From Mesorhizobium sp. M2A.F.Ca.ET.046.03.2.1 (GTDB taxonomy: Bacteria > Pseudomonadota > Alphaproteobacteria > Rhizobiales > Rhizobiaceae): DNA of 64,000 nt. The notes beneath the pieces were generated by a model, which saw only the letters and a program-made list of their open reading frames with translations, did no database searches and had not been told where the DNA came from. The stretch is from positions 1,178,001 to 1,242,000 of the forward strand of contig NZ_CP034449.1 in NCBI RefSeq assembly GCF_003952425.1, given 5' to 3'. This document shows positions 9,239 through 17,889 of this stretch, piece by piece; within the stretch, counting starts at the first letter, position 1, and every line of letters starts with the position of its first letter. A program made the translations under genes and the position numbers.

Positions 9239-9970
9239 CTAGTGATCAGTTGCCGGATAGGCCGTGCCGGTGCCCAGGAAGCGCTTCGTCGTCTGGCGGG
9301 CTGCTTCCTCGGACTGCGCCTTGCGCGCGGCATCCTCGGCCTCGGCCCGGAACTGCGTCGCGAGCAGCGTCTGGATCTGCATCTGCTGCTTGGTCGAAAG
9401 CGCGATCAGCTGATTGGTGGCCTGGCTTGCCTCAAGCGCACCGGCCGCGCCTTGGCTGCGGCGGACGAGATCGGCAAGCAGGTCGCCGTCGCCGCGGACA
9501 TTCTCGACGATCTGCGACTGCACACCCATGGTCTGGCGGAATGCCTGCATGGCGCTCTGCCAACGCTCACGTGCGGCGGTGGCCGCATCGCTCACTTTGA
9601 TGGTGGCATCGTAGCTTTCCGGATACTGCTCTCGCCACTGGTCCTGGAGCTTGCCGAGATCAAAGCTCAGGCCGCTCGCCTGGTCCATCAAACCGTCGAT
9701 CCGTTGGAGCGAACCGGTAAGTTGGCCGACCGAGGAAAAATCCAGCCTCTGAAGGTTGCGCGCCATGTTCTGCAGCATGGTGGCCTGGTTTTGCAGCGAC
9801 TGGATCTGGTTGTTGATCTGCTCCAATGCGCGCGCCGCCGAGAGTACGTTCTGCGTATAGTTGGAGGGATCGAACACGATCAGGGCGTAAGCCGGCTGGA
9901 CATAGTCAGCCATCGGCTTGGCGATCAGGGAAAGAGTGATCAGGCTGGATAGAAAGCGGCGTCGCATCAT
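9239..9970 (-). CDS. trbJ: P-type conjugal transfer protein TrbJ (VirB5-like)
   Basis: A 243-residue TrbJ-family protein. An N-terminal signal-like segment (MRRRFLSSLITLSLI...AYA) precedes a largely helical, coiled-coil-prone body: VLSAARALEQINNQIQSLQ, LLQ/MLQ-rich repeats, and AAREEARR-like alanine/glutamine-rich C-terminal helices. VirB5-like proteins locate to the pilus tip or periplasm. Two ATGs in tandem (9970, 9967) overlap the trbE stop. The common entry-exclusion gene trbK is not evident between it and trbL. Confidence 0.92.
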   Translation of the reverse strand: MMRRRFLSSLITLSLIAKPMADYVQPAYALIVFDPSNYTQNVLSAARALEQINNQIQSLQNQATMLQNMARNLQRLDFSSVGQLTGSLQRIDGLMDQASGLSFDLGKLQDQWREQYPESYDATIKVSDAATAARERWQSAMQAFRQTMGVQSQIVENVRGDGDLLADLVRRSQGAAGALEASQATNQLIALSTKQQMQIQTLLATQFRAEAEDAARKAQSEEAARQTTKRFLGTGTAYPATDH

Positions 9971-12420
9971 GACGATTGCTCCATGTCAGATTGAGGGAAT
10001 TGCCGGAGAAGCTCGGCGGCCCAATCGAGGCCGCGTGCACCGAGGAATCGGGAGGCAAAGCTGTCCTGCCCGTGCTTGGACAGCACGCTATCGATGAGCG
10101 TCTGCGTGGCCGGATCGGACGCGCCGCAAAGCGCAAGCGTGATGGGACCGAGGCCAAGCTCGAAGAGGCGATTACCGCGGCGCGATTGCAAATAGTAGTG
10201 ACGCTTTGGCGTAGCGCGGGCGACCAGTTCGATCTGCCGTTCGTTCAGACCAAAGCGTTCGTAGGCTGCCCTCGCCTGCGGTTCCACGGCACGATCGTTG
10301 GGGAGAAAGATCCGTTGTGGGCAGCTCTCGATGATTGCCGGCGCGATTGAAGAACCAGCGATATCGGCAAGCGACTGCGTGGCGAAGATGACCGACACGT
10401 TTTTTTTGCGCAGCACCTTCAGCCATTCGCGGATCCGCGCGGCGAAGAACGGATTGTCGAGATAGACCCACGCCTCGTCGAGCATGAGCAGTGTCGGCCG
10501 TCCGTCGAACCGCTCCTCAAGACGATGAAAGAGATAGGTGAGCACCGGCGTCGTGACGGCGCCCTGGCTGTGCATCAGTTGCTCGGTCTCGAAACACTGC
10601 ACATCCGACAAGGCCAACAGATCGTCATCAGCATCGAGCAGCCGGCCGAAGGGACCGTCGAGTGTGTAAGGCATCAGCGCGGACTTTAGCGCGTTTGACT
10701 GAAGCAGGACCGATAAGCCCGTCAGTGTGCGTTCTTGCGCTGGCGCAGTGGCAAGGCTGCTGAGAGCCGACCAGACCGCCTCCTTCACTTCGGGCGTGAG
10801 AGTTACGTTCTCATGAGCAATGAGGCCGGCGATCCATTCGGCGGCCCAGCTGCGCGTGGCATGGTCGCCGATATTGCGAAGCGGCTGGAAGGCAAGAGAA
10901 CCGTCCGCCCCCAATGCGTGGTGTTCTCCACCCATGGCGAGCGTTGCGGCACGAGCGGAATTGCCTTTGTCGAAGACATAGACCTGCGCGCCGGCATAGC
11001 GTCGGAACTGCAGAGCTACCAGCGCAAGCAGCACCGACTTGCCGGCGCCGGTCGGACCGACGATCAGCATGTGACCGACATCGTCGACATGGGTGGAAAG
11101 CCGGAACGGAGTTGACCCGCTCGTCTCGGCGAAGAGAAGCGGCGGGGCGTCGGTCTGGGTGACTTTCGCGACATGCTCGTTCGTCGCCGGGCCGGCCCAC
11201 ACCGACGACAGCGGCATGAGGTGGGCAAGGTTCAGGGTGTGAACGAGCGGCTGGCGAATATTGGCGTAGACATGACCGGGCAACGAGCCGAGCCAGGCCT
11301 CGACCGCATTGACGCTTTCGCGGATGGTGGTGAAGCCGAGTCCATTGATGACGCGCTCGACGGCGCGAAGTTTTTCCGCGGCGGCTTGGCGGTCCTCGTC
11401 CCACACCGTCACGGTAGTGGTGAGATAGCCGAAGCCGACGTGATCGCCACCCAACGCCTGAAGGGCTTCGTCGGCATCGTGCGCCTTGTTGTCAGCATCG
11501 CTGTCGACCAGCGGGACCGGCTCGTTGGTTACAACCTCGCGCAGGATGGCCGAGATTGACTTGCGCTTGGCAAACCACTGCCGCCGCAACCGTGTCAGCG
11601 TCTTCGTGGCGGCAGTCTTGTCGAGCGGAATGAACCGCGTCACCCAGCGATAGGCAAAATCCTGATTATTGAGGGCGTCGAGGATCCCGGGCCGGGTGAG
11701 GTTCGGGAAGCCGAGGATGGTGAGGGTACGCAGATGCTGATCGCCCAGCATCGGTTCCAGGCCGCCGGTAAGCGGCACGTCGACGAGGAAGCCGTCGAGA
11801 TACATCGGCGTTTCCGGCACTGTGACCGGGTGGCGGCGGGTCGCGATTGTGCCGTGCAGGTAGGTTAGCGTCTCGGCATCCTCGAGCCCGCGCACTTCGG
11901 GCATGAAGCCGGAGAGAAGGTCCAGCACACGCGCGGTTTCATCACGGAACCGCGTCATCTCCTGGCGCCAGTCTCGTTCGCCTTCGGAATGATGCGAGTC
12001 GACGAGCGCGCTTTCCGCCCGCGCTTGGCTGTCGGGCGATGGCATGAACAGCAAGGTCAGGTGATAGCGGCTTTCGAAATGCGCCACCTTGCCCTCAAAG
12101 GCCGCGCGGCGTTCTTCGTCGACCAACCATGAGGCAGGGTCGGGAAAACGCGATTGAGGATAGCCCAACGCTTCGACGCGTTCGGCCTCGAAGAACAATG
12201 CCCAGCCGGAACCAAGTCGCCTCAACGCATTGTTTGCCCGCGCGCAAATGCCAACAAGTTCGGCTTCCGTCGCGCTTTCGAGATCGGGGCCGCGGAACCG
12301 CAGCGTCCGCTGAAAGCTGCCGTCCTTGTTGAGCACGATGCCCGGCGCGACGAGTGCGACCCAGGGCAGATGGTCGGCAAGCCGGTCGGCCTTCCCGCGA
12401 TATTCCGAAAGGTTCAGCAT
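9967..12420 (-). CDS. trbE: Conjugal transfer ATPase TrbE (VirB4-like)
   Basis: An 817-residue VirB4-family ATPase. The N-terminal CagE/TrbE domain starts at MLNLSEYRGKADRLADHLPW. The C-terminal ATPase domain has Walker A IVGPTGAGKSVLLALV, Walker B-like TLLMLDEAWVYLDNPF and the motif FATQSLADIAGS. It powers pilus assembly and substrate transfer at the inner membrane. The ORF is open 129 codons further upstream, but that extension overlaps trbD and trbC in another frame, so the ATG at 12420 is preferred. It overlaps trbD by seven bases and trbJ by four. Confidence 0.95.
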   Translation of the reverse strand: MLNLSEYRGKADRLADHLPWVALVAPGIVLNKDGSFQRTLRFRGPDLESATEAELVGICARANNALRRLGSGWALFFEAERVEALGYPQSRFPDPASWLVDEERRAAFEGKVAHFESRYHLTLLFMPSPDSQARAESALVDSHHSEGERDWRQEMTRFRDETARVLDLLSGFMPEVRGLEDAETLTYLHGTIATRRHPVTVPETPMYLDGFLVDVPLTGGLEPMLGDQHLRTLTILGFPNLTRPGILDALNNQDFAYRWVTRFIPLDKTAATKTLTRLRRQWFAKRKSISAILREVVTNEPVPLVDSDADNKAHDADEALQALGGDHVGFGYLTTTVTVWDEDRQAAAEKLRAVERVINGLGFTTIRESVNAVEAWLGSLPGHVYANIRQPLVHTLNLAHLMPLSSVWAGPATNEHVAKVTQTDAPPLLFAETSGSTPFRLSTHVDDVGHMLIVGPTGAGKSVLLALVALQFRRYAGAQVYVFDKGNSARAATLAMGGEHHALGADGSLAFQPLRNIGDHATRSWAAEWIAGLIAHENVTLTPEVKEAVWSALSSLATAPAQERTLTGLSVLLQSNALKSALMPYTLDGPFGRLLDADDDLLALSDVQCFETEQLMHSQGAVTTPVLTYLFHRLEERFDGRPTLLMLDEAWVYLDNPFFAARIREWLKVLRKKNVSVIFATQSLADIAGSSIAPAIIESCPQRIFLPNDRAVEPQARAAYERFGLNERQIELVARATPKRHYYLQSRRGNRLFELGLGPITLALCGASDPATQTLIDSVLSKHGQDSFASRFLGARGLDWAAELLRQFPQSDMEQSS

Positions 12421-12686
12421 GCCAGCCACCCCCTCAGACGAAGGTGCCGGACAAGCACGCTGGCAAAGTCCGGATCGCGGCGGGCGGCAAAGACCGCCAG
12501 CGTGTGGCCGGCAGTCCAGAGCACCAGCCCCGCTATCCATTGCTGAAGGCCGAGCCCGATGGCTGCGGCAACTGTGCCGTTGAGGATCGCTACCGCTCGC
12601 GGCGCCCCGCCCAGCAGGATCGGTTCGGTCAAAGCGCGGTGAACCGGCACCTCGAAGCCTTCGATATGCTGTTCTCCGGTGGCCAT
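12414..12686 (-). CDS. trbD: Conjugal transfer protein TrbD (VirB3-like)
   Basis: A 90-residue TrbD/VirB3-family inner-membrane protein. The conserved beginning EVPVHRALTEPILLGGAPR is followed by hydrophobic helices around residues 30-64. It works with the VirB4-like ATPase TrbE, whose start it overlaps by seven bases. Its start overlaps the trbC stop by one base. Confidence 0.92.
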   Translation of the reverse strand: MATGEQHIEGFEVPVHRALTEPILLGGAPRAVAILNGTVAAAIGLGLQQWIAGLVLWTAGHTLAVFAARRDPDFASVLVRHLRLRGWLAC

Positions 12687-13009
12687 CAGACGAGTGCCCC
12701 GCCGCCGAAGGAGAAGAAGGAGAGGAAGAAACTCGATGCCGCGAATGCGATCGACAGCCCGAAGACGATCTGGATAAGCCGGCGAAAACCGCCTGCCGTG
12801 TCACCAAAGGCGAGCGTCAGGCCGGTGGTGATGATGATGATCACCGCGACGATCTTGGCGACCGGGCCCTGCACAGATTCCAAAATTTGCTGCAGCGGTT
12901 GTTCCCAGGGCATGCCGGAACCAGCCGCGTATGCCGGGGCGGTGACTAGAAGCGCGAGCGCGGTGGACGAAAGAAAGCGGAGCTTCTTGAGCATGAAGTG
13001 ACCTTTCAA
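12686..13009 (-). CDS. trbC: Conjugal transfer pilin TrbC (VirB2-like)
   Basis: A 107-residue prepilin. It has a Sec-type signal (FLSSTALALLVTAPAYAAG) and then two long hydrophobic helices, IVAVIIIITTGLTLAFGD and FGLSIAFAASSFFLSF, separated by a short basic loop. This is the typical TrbC/VirB2 architecture. After processing it would polymerise into the mating pilus. It overlaps trbB by four bases. A second ATG five codons in (MLKKLRFL) is an equally good start. Confidence 0.92.
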   Translation of the reverse strand: MKGHFMLKKLRFLSSTALALLVTAPAYAAGSGMPWEQPLQQILESVQGPVAKIVAVIIIITTGLTLAFGDTAGGFRRLIQIVFGLSIAFAASSFFLSFFSFGGGALV

Positions 13010-13974
13010 AGCTGCTGGAGTTGAGGAGGCGTGAGCTGGGTGACGGCGTAATCGCCGCTGCCGTCGAGACCGGTGACCTCAGCAATCGCGTCGACGCGGC
13101 GCGATGATCCGCGCCCGGCGATGAAGACGATCAGATCGATCGCATCGGCGATGAGGCGTCGAGGAACGGTGACGACGGCCTCCTGAGCGAGTTGCTCAAT
13201 ACGGTAAAGAGCGGAGCGCGCCGAATTGGCGTGAACCGTGGCGATGCCGCCGGGGTGGCCCGTGTTCCATGCCTTGAGCATATCGAGCGCTTCCGCGCCC
13301 CTCACTTCGCCGACAATGATGCGGTCGGGTCTGAGCCGGAGCGTGGAGCGCACGAGATCGGCAAGCGTCACAGAACCACGCCTCGTTCTCAAGGCAACGC
13401 AGTCCTTTGCTGCGCATTGCAGCTCGCGCGTATCCTCGATCAGGATCACCCGCTCGTCGCAGTCGGCGACTTCGGTGAGCAGCGCATTGGCAAGGGTCGT
13501 CTTGCCCGAGGACGTGCCGCCTGCGACCAGGATATTGCGCCGCTCGCGCACTGCCTTCCTCAGCGCATCGGCCTGCAGCGGCGATATGATGCGGTCGGCG
13601 ACATAGTTGGCCAGCGTGTAGAGTTTTGCCGCTGGTTTGCGAATGGCGAAGCACGGCGCCAGCACCACAGGCGGCAGCAGTCCTTCGAATCGTTCGCCCG
13701 ACGGCAGTTCCGCACTGACGATCGGGTTGTCGGCATGGGCCTCGGCGCGCATATGGGACGCGACCAGGCGGATAATGCGCTCCGCCTCCGAAGGATGCAT
13801 GTGCACGCCGGTATCGACCCGGCCTTCGCCCAACCGGTCGAGCCGCAGCGCGCCGTCGGGATTGACCATCACCTCGATAACCAATGAATCGGAGAGCGCC
13901 TCGGTGATCGCAGGGCCCATGGCGGTGCGCAGCATCGCGCGGCGACGATGGTCGGCCTCCGGATGAGAGCTCAT
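13006..13974 (-). CDS. trbB: Conjugal transfer ATPase TrbB (VirB11-like)
   Basis: A 322-residue hexameric secretion ATPase. The N-terminal domain (VIEVMVNPDGALRLDRLGEG) precedes the RecA-like core, with Walker A VAGGTSSGKTTLANALL, an Asp box (VILIEDTRELQ), Walker B (RIIVGEVRGAEALDML) and the His box GHPGGIATVHANS. TrbB energises assembly and transport with TrbE. It is the first trb gene, overlapping the upstream CopG-like gene by four bases. The ATG at 13974 gives the family start. Confidence 0.95.
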   Translation of the reverse strand: MSSHPEADHRRRAMLRTAMGPAITEALSDSLVIEVMVNPDGALRLDRLGEGRVDTGVHMHPSEAERIIRLVASHMRAEAHADNPIVSAELPSGERFEGLLPPVVLAPCFAIRKPAAKLYTLANYVADRIISPLQADALRKAVRERRNILVAGGTSSGKTTLANALLTEVADCDERVILIEDTRELQCAAKDCVALRTRRGSVTLADLVRSTLRLRPDRIIVGEVRGAEALDMLKAWNTGHPGGIATVHANSARSALYRIEQLAQEAVVTVPRRLIADAIDLIVFIAGRGSSRRVDAIAEVTGLDGSGDYAVTQLTPPQLQQL

Positions 13975-14384
13975 CGTTCCCCTCCCCTGCCGTTCTCCTT
14001 GCCGAGCGACCGTTTCCCGGAAGCAATCTGGCGACCGACCTGCTCGACGAATTTGTCGAAACGGTCCTGGGCAATGGCTTGCGTCGCCTTGTCTGGGACA
14101 GGCGTGTGCGCGTGAAGCGTGATCGAAAAGCGAATGAAGAGCGCCAGGCTCTCCAGGATCATTTCGGCATCGCGCCGGACTTGAACGAGGTCGCGTGAAA
14201 GACGATCGAGCCGCACACCGTAGCGCCGGTCGAGCTCGTTCTCGCCACGCCGCTCGATAAAAGCCTCAACCGCCTTGGCCACAATGGCTGATTTGGTCGT
14301 CGAGGGATCGCGACTGAGGTTCTCCAGCCTCTCGCTCAATTCGGGTTCGAGCAGAAACTGGTGACGAATGCGGGGGGTCTTCAT
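13971..14384 (-). CDS. CopG/ribbon-helix-helix-type protein of the tra-trb region
   Basis: A 137-residue basic protein that starts MKTPRIRHQFLLEPELSERL and resembles the CopG-family genes commonly found between traG and trbB. The N-terminus fits a ribbon-helix-helix (a strand HQFLLEP followed by helices with STTKSAIVAKAVEAFI). The remainder is helical. A DNA-binding role in regulating the transfer operon is inferred. The start at 14384 was chosen over an ATG 15 codons upstream because the family begins close to this strand. Confidence 0.75.
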   Translation of the reverse strand: MKTPRIRHQFLLEPELSERLENLSRDPSTTKSAIVAKAVEAFIERRGENELDRRYGVRLDRLSRDLVQVRRDAEMILESLALFIRFSITLHAHTPVPDKATQAIAQDRFDKFVEQVGRQIASGKRSLGKENGRGGER

Positions 14385-14500
14385 GCGGCTTGTTCCGACG
14401 GGCCGGCGTTGCGTTGGCGACGGGAACAAGCATCGGCCAAACCCCCGAAATCGCTTATGGCCGTTATCTACGCTGAAGTACGCCGGCTACGCGCCGGCGT

Positions 14501-16531
14501 TCAGAAGCCGGGCACGATGTCCTTGTCGTCGCCCCTTCCCTCGTTGATGCCATAGGCACGCCCGACGGTGGAGATCCGGTCCATGACGCGCTTGTCGGCC
14601 ATCGCCTCGCTATCATCATCTGCGGGTGGGGACAGATCGTCCTGGTCCGGTTCCCGGGTGACGGCGGTATGTTCTTCGGGCAGGCCGGGATGGCGCTGCT
14701 GCTGAACACCTCCCTCGTCGGCAAGCGCGGCGCCAGCGTTTTCGTCGTCGGAGGCAAGACGACGGTCGACTCGGCGTACTTGGCCAGTCCAGTCGTCTTG
14801 GCGCGGCGCAGGGGAGTCTGCGTAGAGAGTGTCATGCAGCACCGGCGCAGGCAGCATCCGTTCGGTGAAATTCTGATCCTCGTAGTAGCGCAGCTTTTTG
14901 GCGCGGATGGGGGGCAATCCCGAAACGAGCACCAGTTCGTCCGAAGGCGGCAATTGCATCACCTCGCCAGGTGTCAGCAGCTGCCGGGCGGTTTCCTGGC
15001 GGCTCACCATGACATGCGAGAGCCAGGGCGCCAGCCGGTGGCCCGCATAGTTGCGCATCGATCTCAATTCCGTGGCCGTGCCAAGCGCGTCCGAGATTCG
15101 CTTGGCCGTGCGCTCATCGTTGGAGGAAAAGGCAATTCGCACATGGCAATTGTCCAGAATGGCGTTGTTCTCGCCATACGCTTTGGAGATCTGGTTCAAC
15201 GATTGCGCGATCAAGTAGGCGCGAATTCCGTAACCGGCCATAAAGGCGAGCGCGGTCTCAAAGAAGTCGAGGCGACCGAGCGCCGGAAACTCATCCAGCA
15301 TCATGAGCAGTTGATGCTTGCGACCCTTCTTTGGGTCACCCTCGAGGCGCTCCGTGAGCCGTCTGCCGATCTGGTTCAGGATCAGCCGCACCAAAGGCTT
15401 GGTGCGCGAAATGTCAGATGGCGGCACGACCAGATAGAGCGATGTAGGCCGCGCGGCATCCATCAAGTCGGCGATCCGCCAGTCACAAGACGAAGTGGCT
15501 GCAGCCACGGTCGGATCATGGTAGAGCCCGAGAAAAGACATGGCGGTCGAGAGGACGCCTGAACGCTCGTTCTCCGACTTGTTCAGCACCTCGCGCGCCG
15601 CAGAAGCCACAACGGGGTGTACTTGAGGCCTTTCCGCCGCGCCCAGATGGTTGGTCGTCATCATCCGCTGTAGCGTTGCAACAAATGAGCGCTGCGGGTC
15701 CGACAAGAACGTGGCGACCCGAGCGAGTGTCTTTTCCTCCTCGGCATAGAGGACGTGCAGGATGGCGCCGACCAAGAGTGAATGGCTGGTCTTCTCCCAA
15801 TGATTACGCCGCTCCAGCGCGCCCTCAGGATCGACCAAGATGTCGGCGATGTTCTGAACGTCGCGGACCTCGTTCGGACCTTTGCGCACTTCCAAGAGTG
15901 GGTTGTAGCGGGCCGATCGCGGATCAGTCGGATTGAACAATAGGCAATACGAGAACTTCGACCGCCAGCCGGAGGTCAGCTGCCAGTTCTCGCCTTTGAT
16001 GTCGTGAATGACGGCCGATCCGGACCAGGAGAGAAGAGTTGGGACAACCAGTCCGACGCCCTTGCCCGAACGTGTCGGCGCAAACGCCATGACGTGCTCC
16101 GGCCCGTCATGACGCAGATACCGATCCTGCAGTTTGCCAAGGAAGACGCCGGCCGGCTGAAACAGCCCTGCTTTGTCGATCTCCCGCGTCGCCGCCCATC
16201 GAGAGGAGCCATAGGTAGTAACCAACCCGCGCTGGCGCGCGCGCCACAGGGAACCAGCGATTGCAGCGGCAAAGCCCATCAATCCACTGGTGCCCGCAAG
16301 CATGCCCGCCTTGTCGAATACCTCGGGCGCATAGGCATCGAATTGGAACCACCATTCCAACAGTTTCCACGGCTCGTAGATCGGCCAGCCAGCCGCGACA
16401 AACCATGGCGCGCCGAGTTGTTCCTGAAAGGCCAGCATTTGAGCGCACCATTGCGTGGCAGCCCACACGCCGATCAGAACGATGGCGAACACAATGGCGA
16501 TCTGCCCAATCAGAAGCTTTGTGGGCGTCAT
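14501..16531 (-). CDS. traG: Type IV coupling protein TraG (VirD4-like)
   Basis: A 676-residue coupling ATPase that brings the relaxase-DNA complex to the mating channel. Two N-terminal membrane helices (about residues 7-25 and 78-95) precede the ATPase domain, with Walker A FAPTRSGKGVGLVVPTLL, Walker B LLMMLDEFPALGRLDFFE and the later AQSLNQISKAYG motif. The acidic C-terminal tail is low complexity. It is 116 bp upstream of the CopG-like gene and the trb operon. No relaxase gene is visible on either side within the window. Confidence 0.94.
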   Translation of the reverse strand: MTPTKLLIGQIAIVFAIVLIGVWAATQWCAQMLAFQEQLGAPWFVAAGWPIYEPWKLLEWWFQFDAYAPEVFDKAGMLAGTSGLMGFAAAIAGSLWRARQRGLVTTYGSSRWAATREIDKAGLFQPAGVFLGKLQDRYLRHDGPEHVMAFAPTRSGKGVGLVVPTLLSWSGSAVIHDIKGENWQLTSGWRSKFSYCLLFNPTDPRSARYNPLLEVRKGPNEVRDVQNIADILVDPEGALERRNHWEKTSHSLLVGAILHVLYAEEEKTLARVATFLSDPQRSFVATLQRMMTTNHLGAAERPQVHPVVASAAREVLNKSENERSGVLSTAMSFLGLYHDPTVAAATSSCDWRIADLMDAARPTSLYLVVPPSDISRTKPLVRLILNQIGRRLTERLEGDPKKGRKHQLLMMLDEFPALGRLDFFETALAFMAGYGIRAYLIAQSLNQISKAYGENNAILDNCHVRIAFSSNDERTAKRISDALGTATELRSMRNYAGHRLAPWLSHVMVSRQETARQLLTPGEVMQLPPSDELVLVSGLPPIRAKKLRYYEDQNFTERMLPAPVLHDTLYADSPAPRQDDWTGQVRRVDRRLASDDENAGAALADEGGVQQQRHPGLPEEHTAVTREPDQDDLSPPADDDSEAMADKRVMDRISTVGRAYGINEGRGDDKDIVPGF

Positions 16532-17095
16532 TGGATTGCTCCGCTGTTCTGGAGAGGTGGATCGAGCATCGCCCGGGGCGGGCGGAAGAGGAATGCACTC
16601 TATGTACGACTTGGTGCGATGAGAGGGTTTGGCGCGCCGTTGCTCTCCTTCGAGGTGGGTATCGATATTCGGGCATTCCCGAGCAAGTCTTGACTGCTGT
16701 GTCAGAGGGGGGCCGGTATCGTTCGTGCTCTCGTGAGCACGTCGGATATTTGGTCGGGGAGCTGGCGGTAGCGTGCGGGCAAGCCGCTGAGGAAATCCTG
16801 AACATCGAACCCGATCTGAGGTACAACAGGCCTATCGAGGTCGGCTCGCGAGGTCGGCTGCCCGCCACGGGAATTTCTCAGGCGAGCTGGGACATATTGG
16901 GCGCTGAGTGTATCTTGGGCGATCTTATCGGACGCCGAATTGACGACATTCATTGTGTGGCAAGGTTCGCCGGCGATGCTGTCGAACAGAGGCCGCGATC
17001 ACTCCCCGGCCGTGGCACATCGGCGCGCTGCAGAATCTCGATGGGCCACCGTTTCAACGCCCACGCGGATGTCCACAGACGCGTTCCGCCAAGCG
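16532..17095. other. Gap upstream of traG; possible gene remnants
   Basis: About 560 bp. A minus-strand frame at 16702-16953 (83 codons, MNVVNSASDKIAQDTLS...) and an overlapping plus-strand frame are open, but I recognise neither. No relaxase domain (three-His motif or catalytic Tyr context) is visible. An origin of transfer could lie here, but I see no diagnostic repeat. Confidence 0.4.
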
Positions 17096-17485
17096 CTAGT
17101 TGCAAAGCATATGACCCGCATTTCGCAACGCCTCTAGGAACAGGCTAGCTAGGTGAGTGACATCGATTTTGGCCTGCATTGACACCGGCATGCTGGCCCA
17201 AGTTTCCAACGGCACAATGAAGCGGGAAAAGGTACCATTTACGACGCAGTAGCGGCTAACAAGGCCTTGTCTGTCCAACGCCACCACACCCATCTGGTCG
17301 TCTCGATATCGGATGGCCGCGATCCGCTGGATGTCGGCGTCATCGTCGACCCGCGCGTCGAAAAGCAGGGTTCCGCGGCTCCTCGCTGCTATTTCCGCCG
17401 CTTTGTCATTGAAGCTCAAGCAGAGTGAGCGGACGCTTTCCACTGCCATCTGGAAAACCAACAAATCCAGTTCATTCACGGCCAT
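17096..17485 (-). CDS. Hypothetical protein
   Basis: A 129-residue open frame from MAVNELDLLVFQMAVESVR, with mixed alpha/beta character and no membrane segment. Segments such as GTLLFDARVDDDADIQRIAAIRYRD and GVVALDRQGLVSRYCVVNGTF read like a compact soluble domain and not like a shadow frame. I do not recognise the family. It stands alone between traG and hemN. An ATG 14 codons upstream is also in frame. No function is proposed. Confidence 0.45.
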   Translation of the reverse strand: MAVNELDLLVFQMAVESVRSLCLSFNDKAAEIAARSRGTLLFDARVDDDADIQRIAAIRYRDDQMGVVALDRQGLVSRYCVVNGTFSRFIVPLETWASMPVSMQAKIDVTHLASLFLEALRNAGHMLCN

Positions 17486-17527
17486 GTGGGCAGTTGAGCC
17501 ATTAGATGGATTATTGCAATGTCGCAC

Positions 17528-17889
17528 ACGGCTTGTTCACAGGTGTCGACCAACTCCACACGCCGATCGTTTTAGTCGACCGCCGACAGACGGCTGCTCC
17601 TTGGCTGCCGCTCCTGAGGGGCGCTCACGGGCGTTAACGAGGCCCGGCTTCTGCACCACTCTTGAGAAACTTTTGCTTCCGCGCCGCTTCGCCAATCTGC
17701 GCCTCGCCTCTGCAGCCGTCCGCTTATCGGACGCAGATCTCGAGGCTCGTTGGGCCCTTACCGTGGCCTTCTTCGAGGGCGGGAAGCCGCTTGAGCCCCG
17801 CTACGCCGGCGACGGCTAAGAAATCCTGACCTACAAGAAGGCAAACCGCATGTGCTTCGACTTTCCCTTCGGCGTCGCCTTGGCCTCCC
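17528..17889. other. Gap with a possible decayed frame
   Basis: About 360 bp. A plus-strand frame (ending at the stop 17817-17819) includes DADLEARWALTVAFFEGGKPLEPRYAGDG. The bases after the stop continue as LTYKKANRMCFDFPFGVALASLTLVG before a second stop. This may be the interrupted 3' end of a gene, but I cannot name it. Confidence 0.3.
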
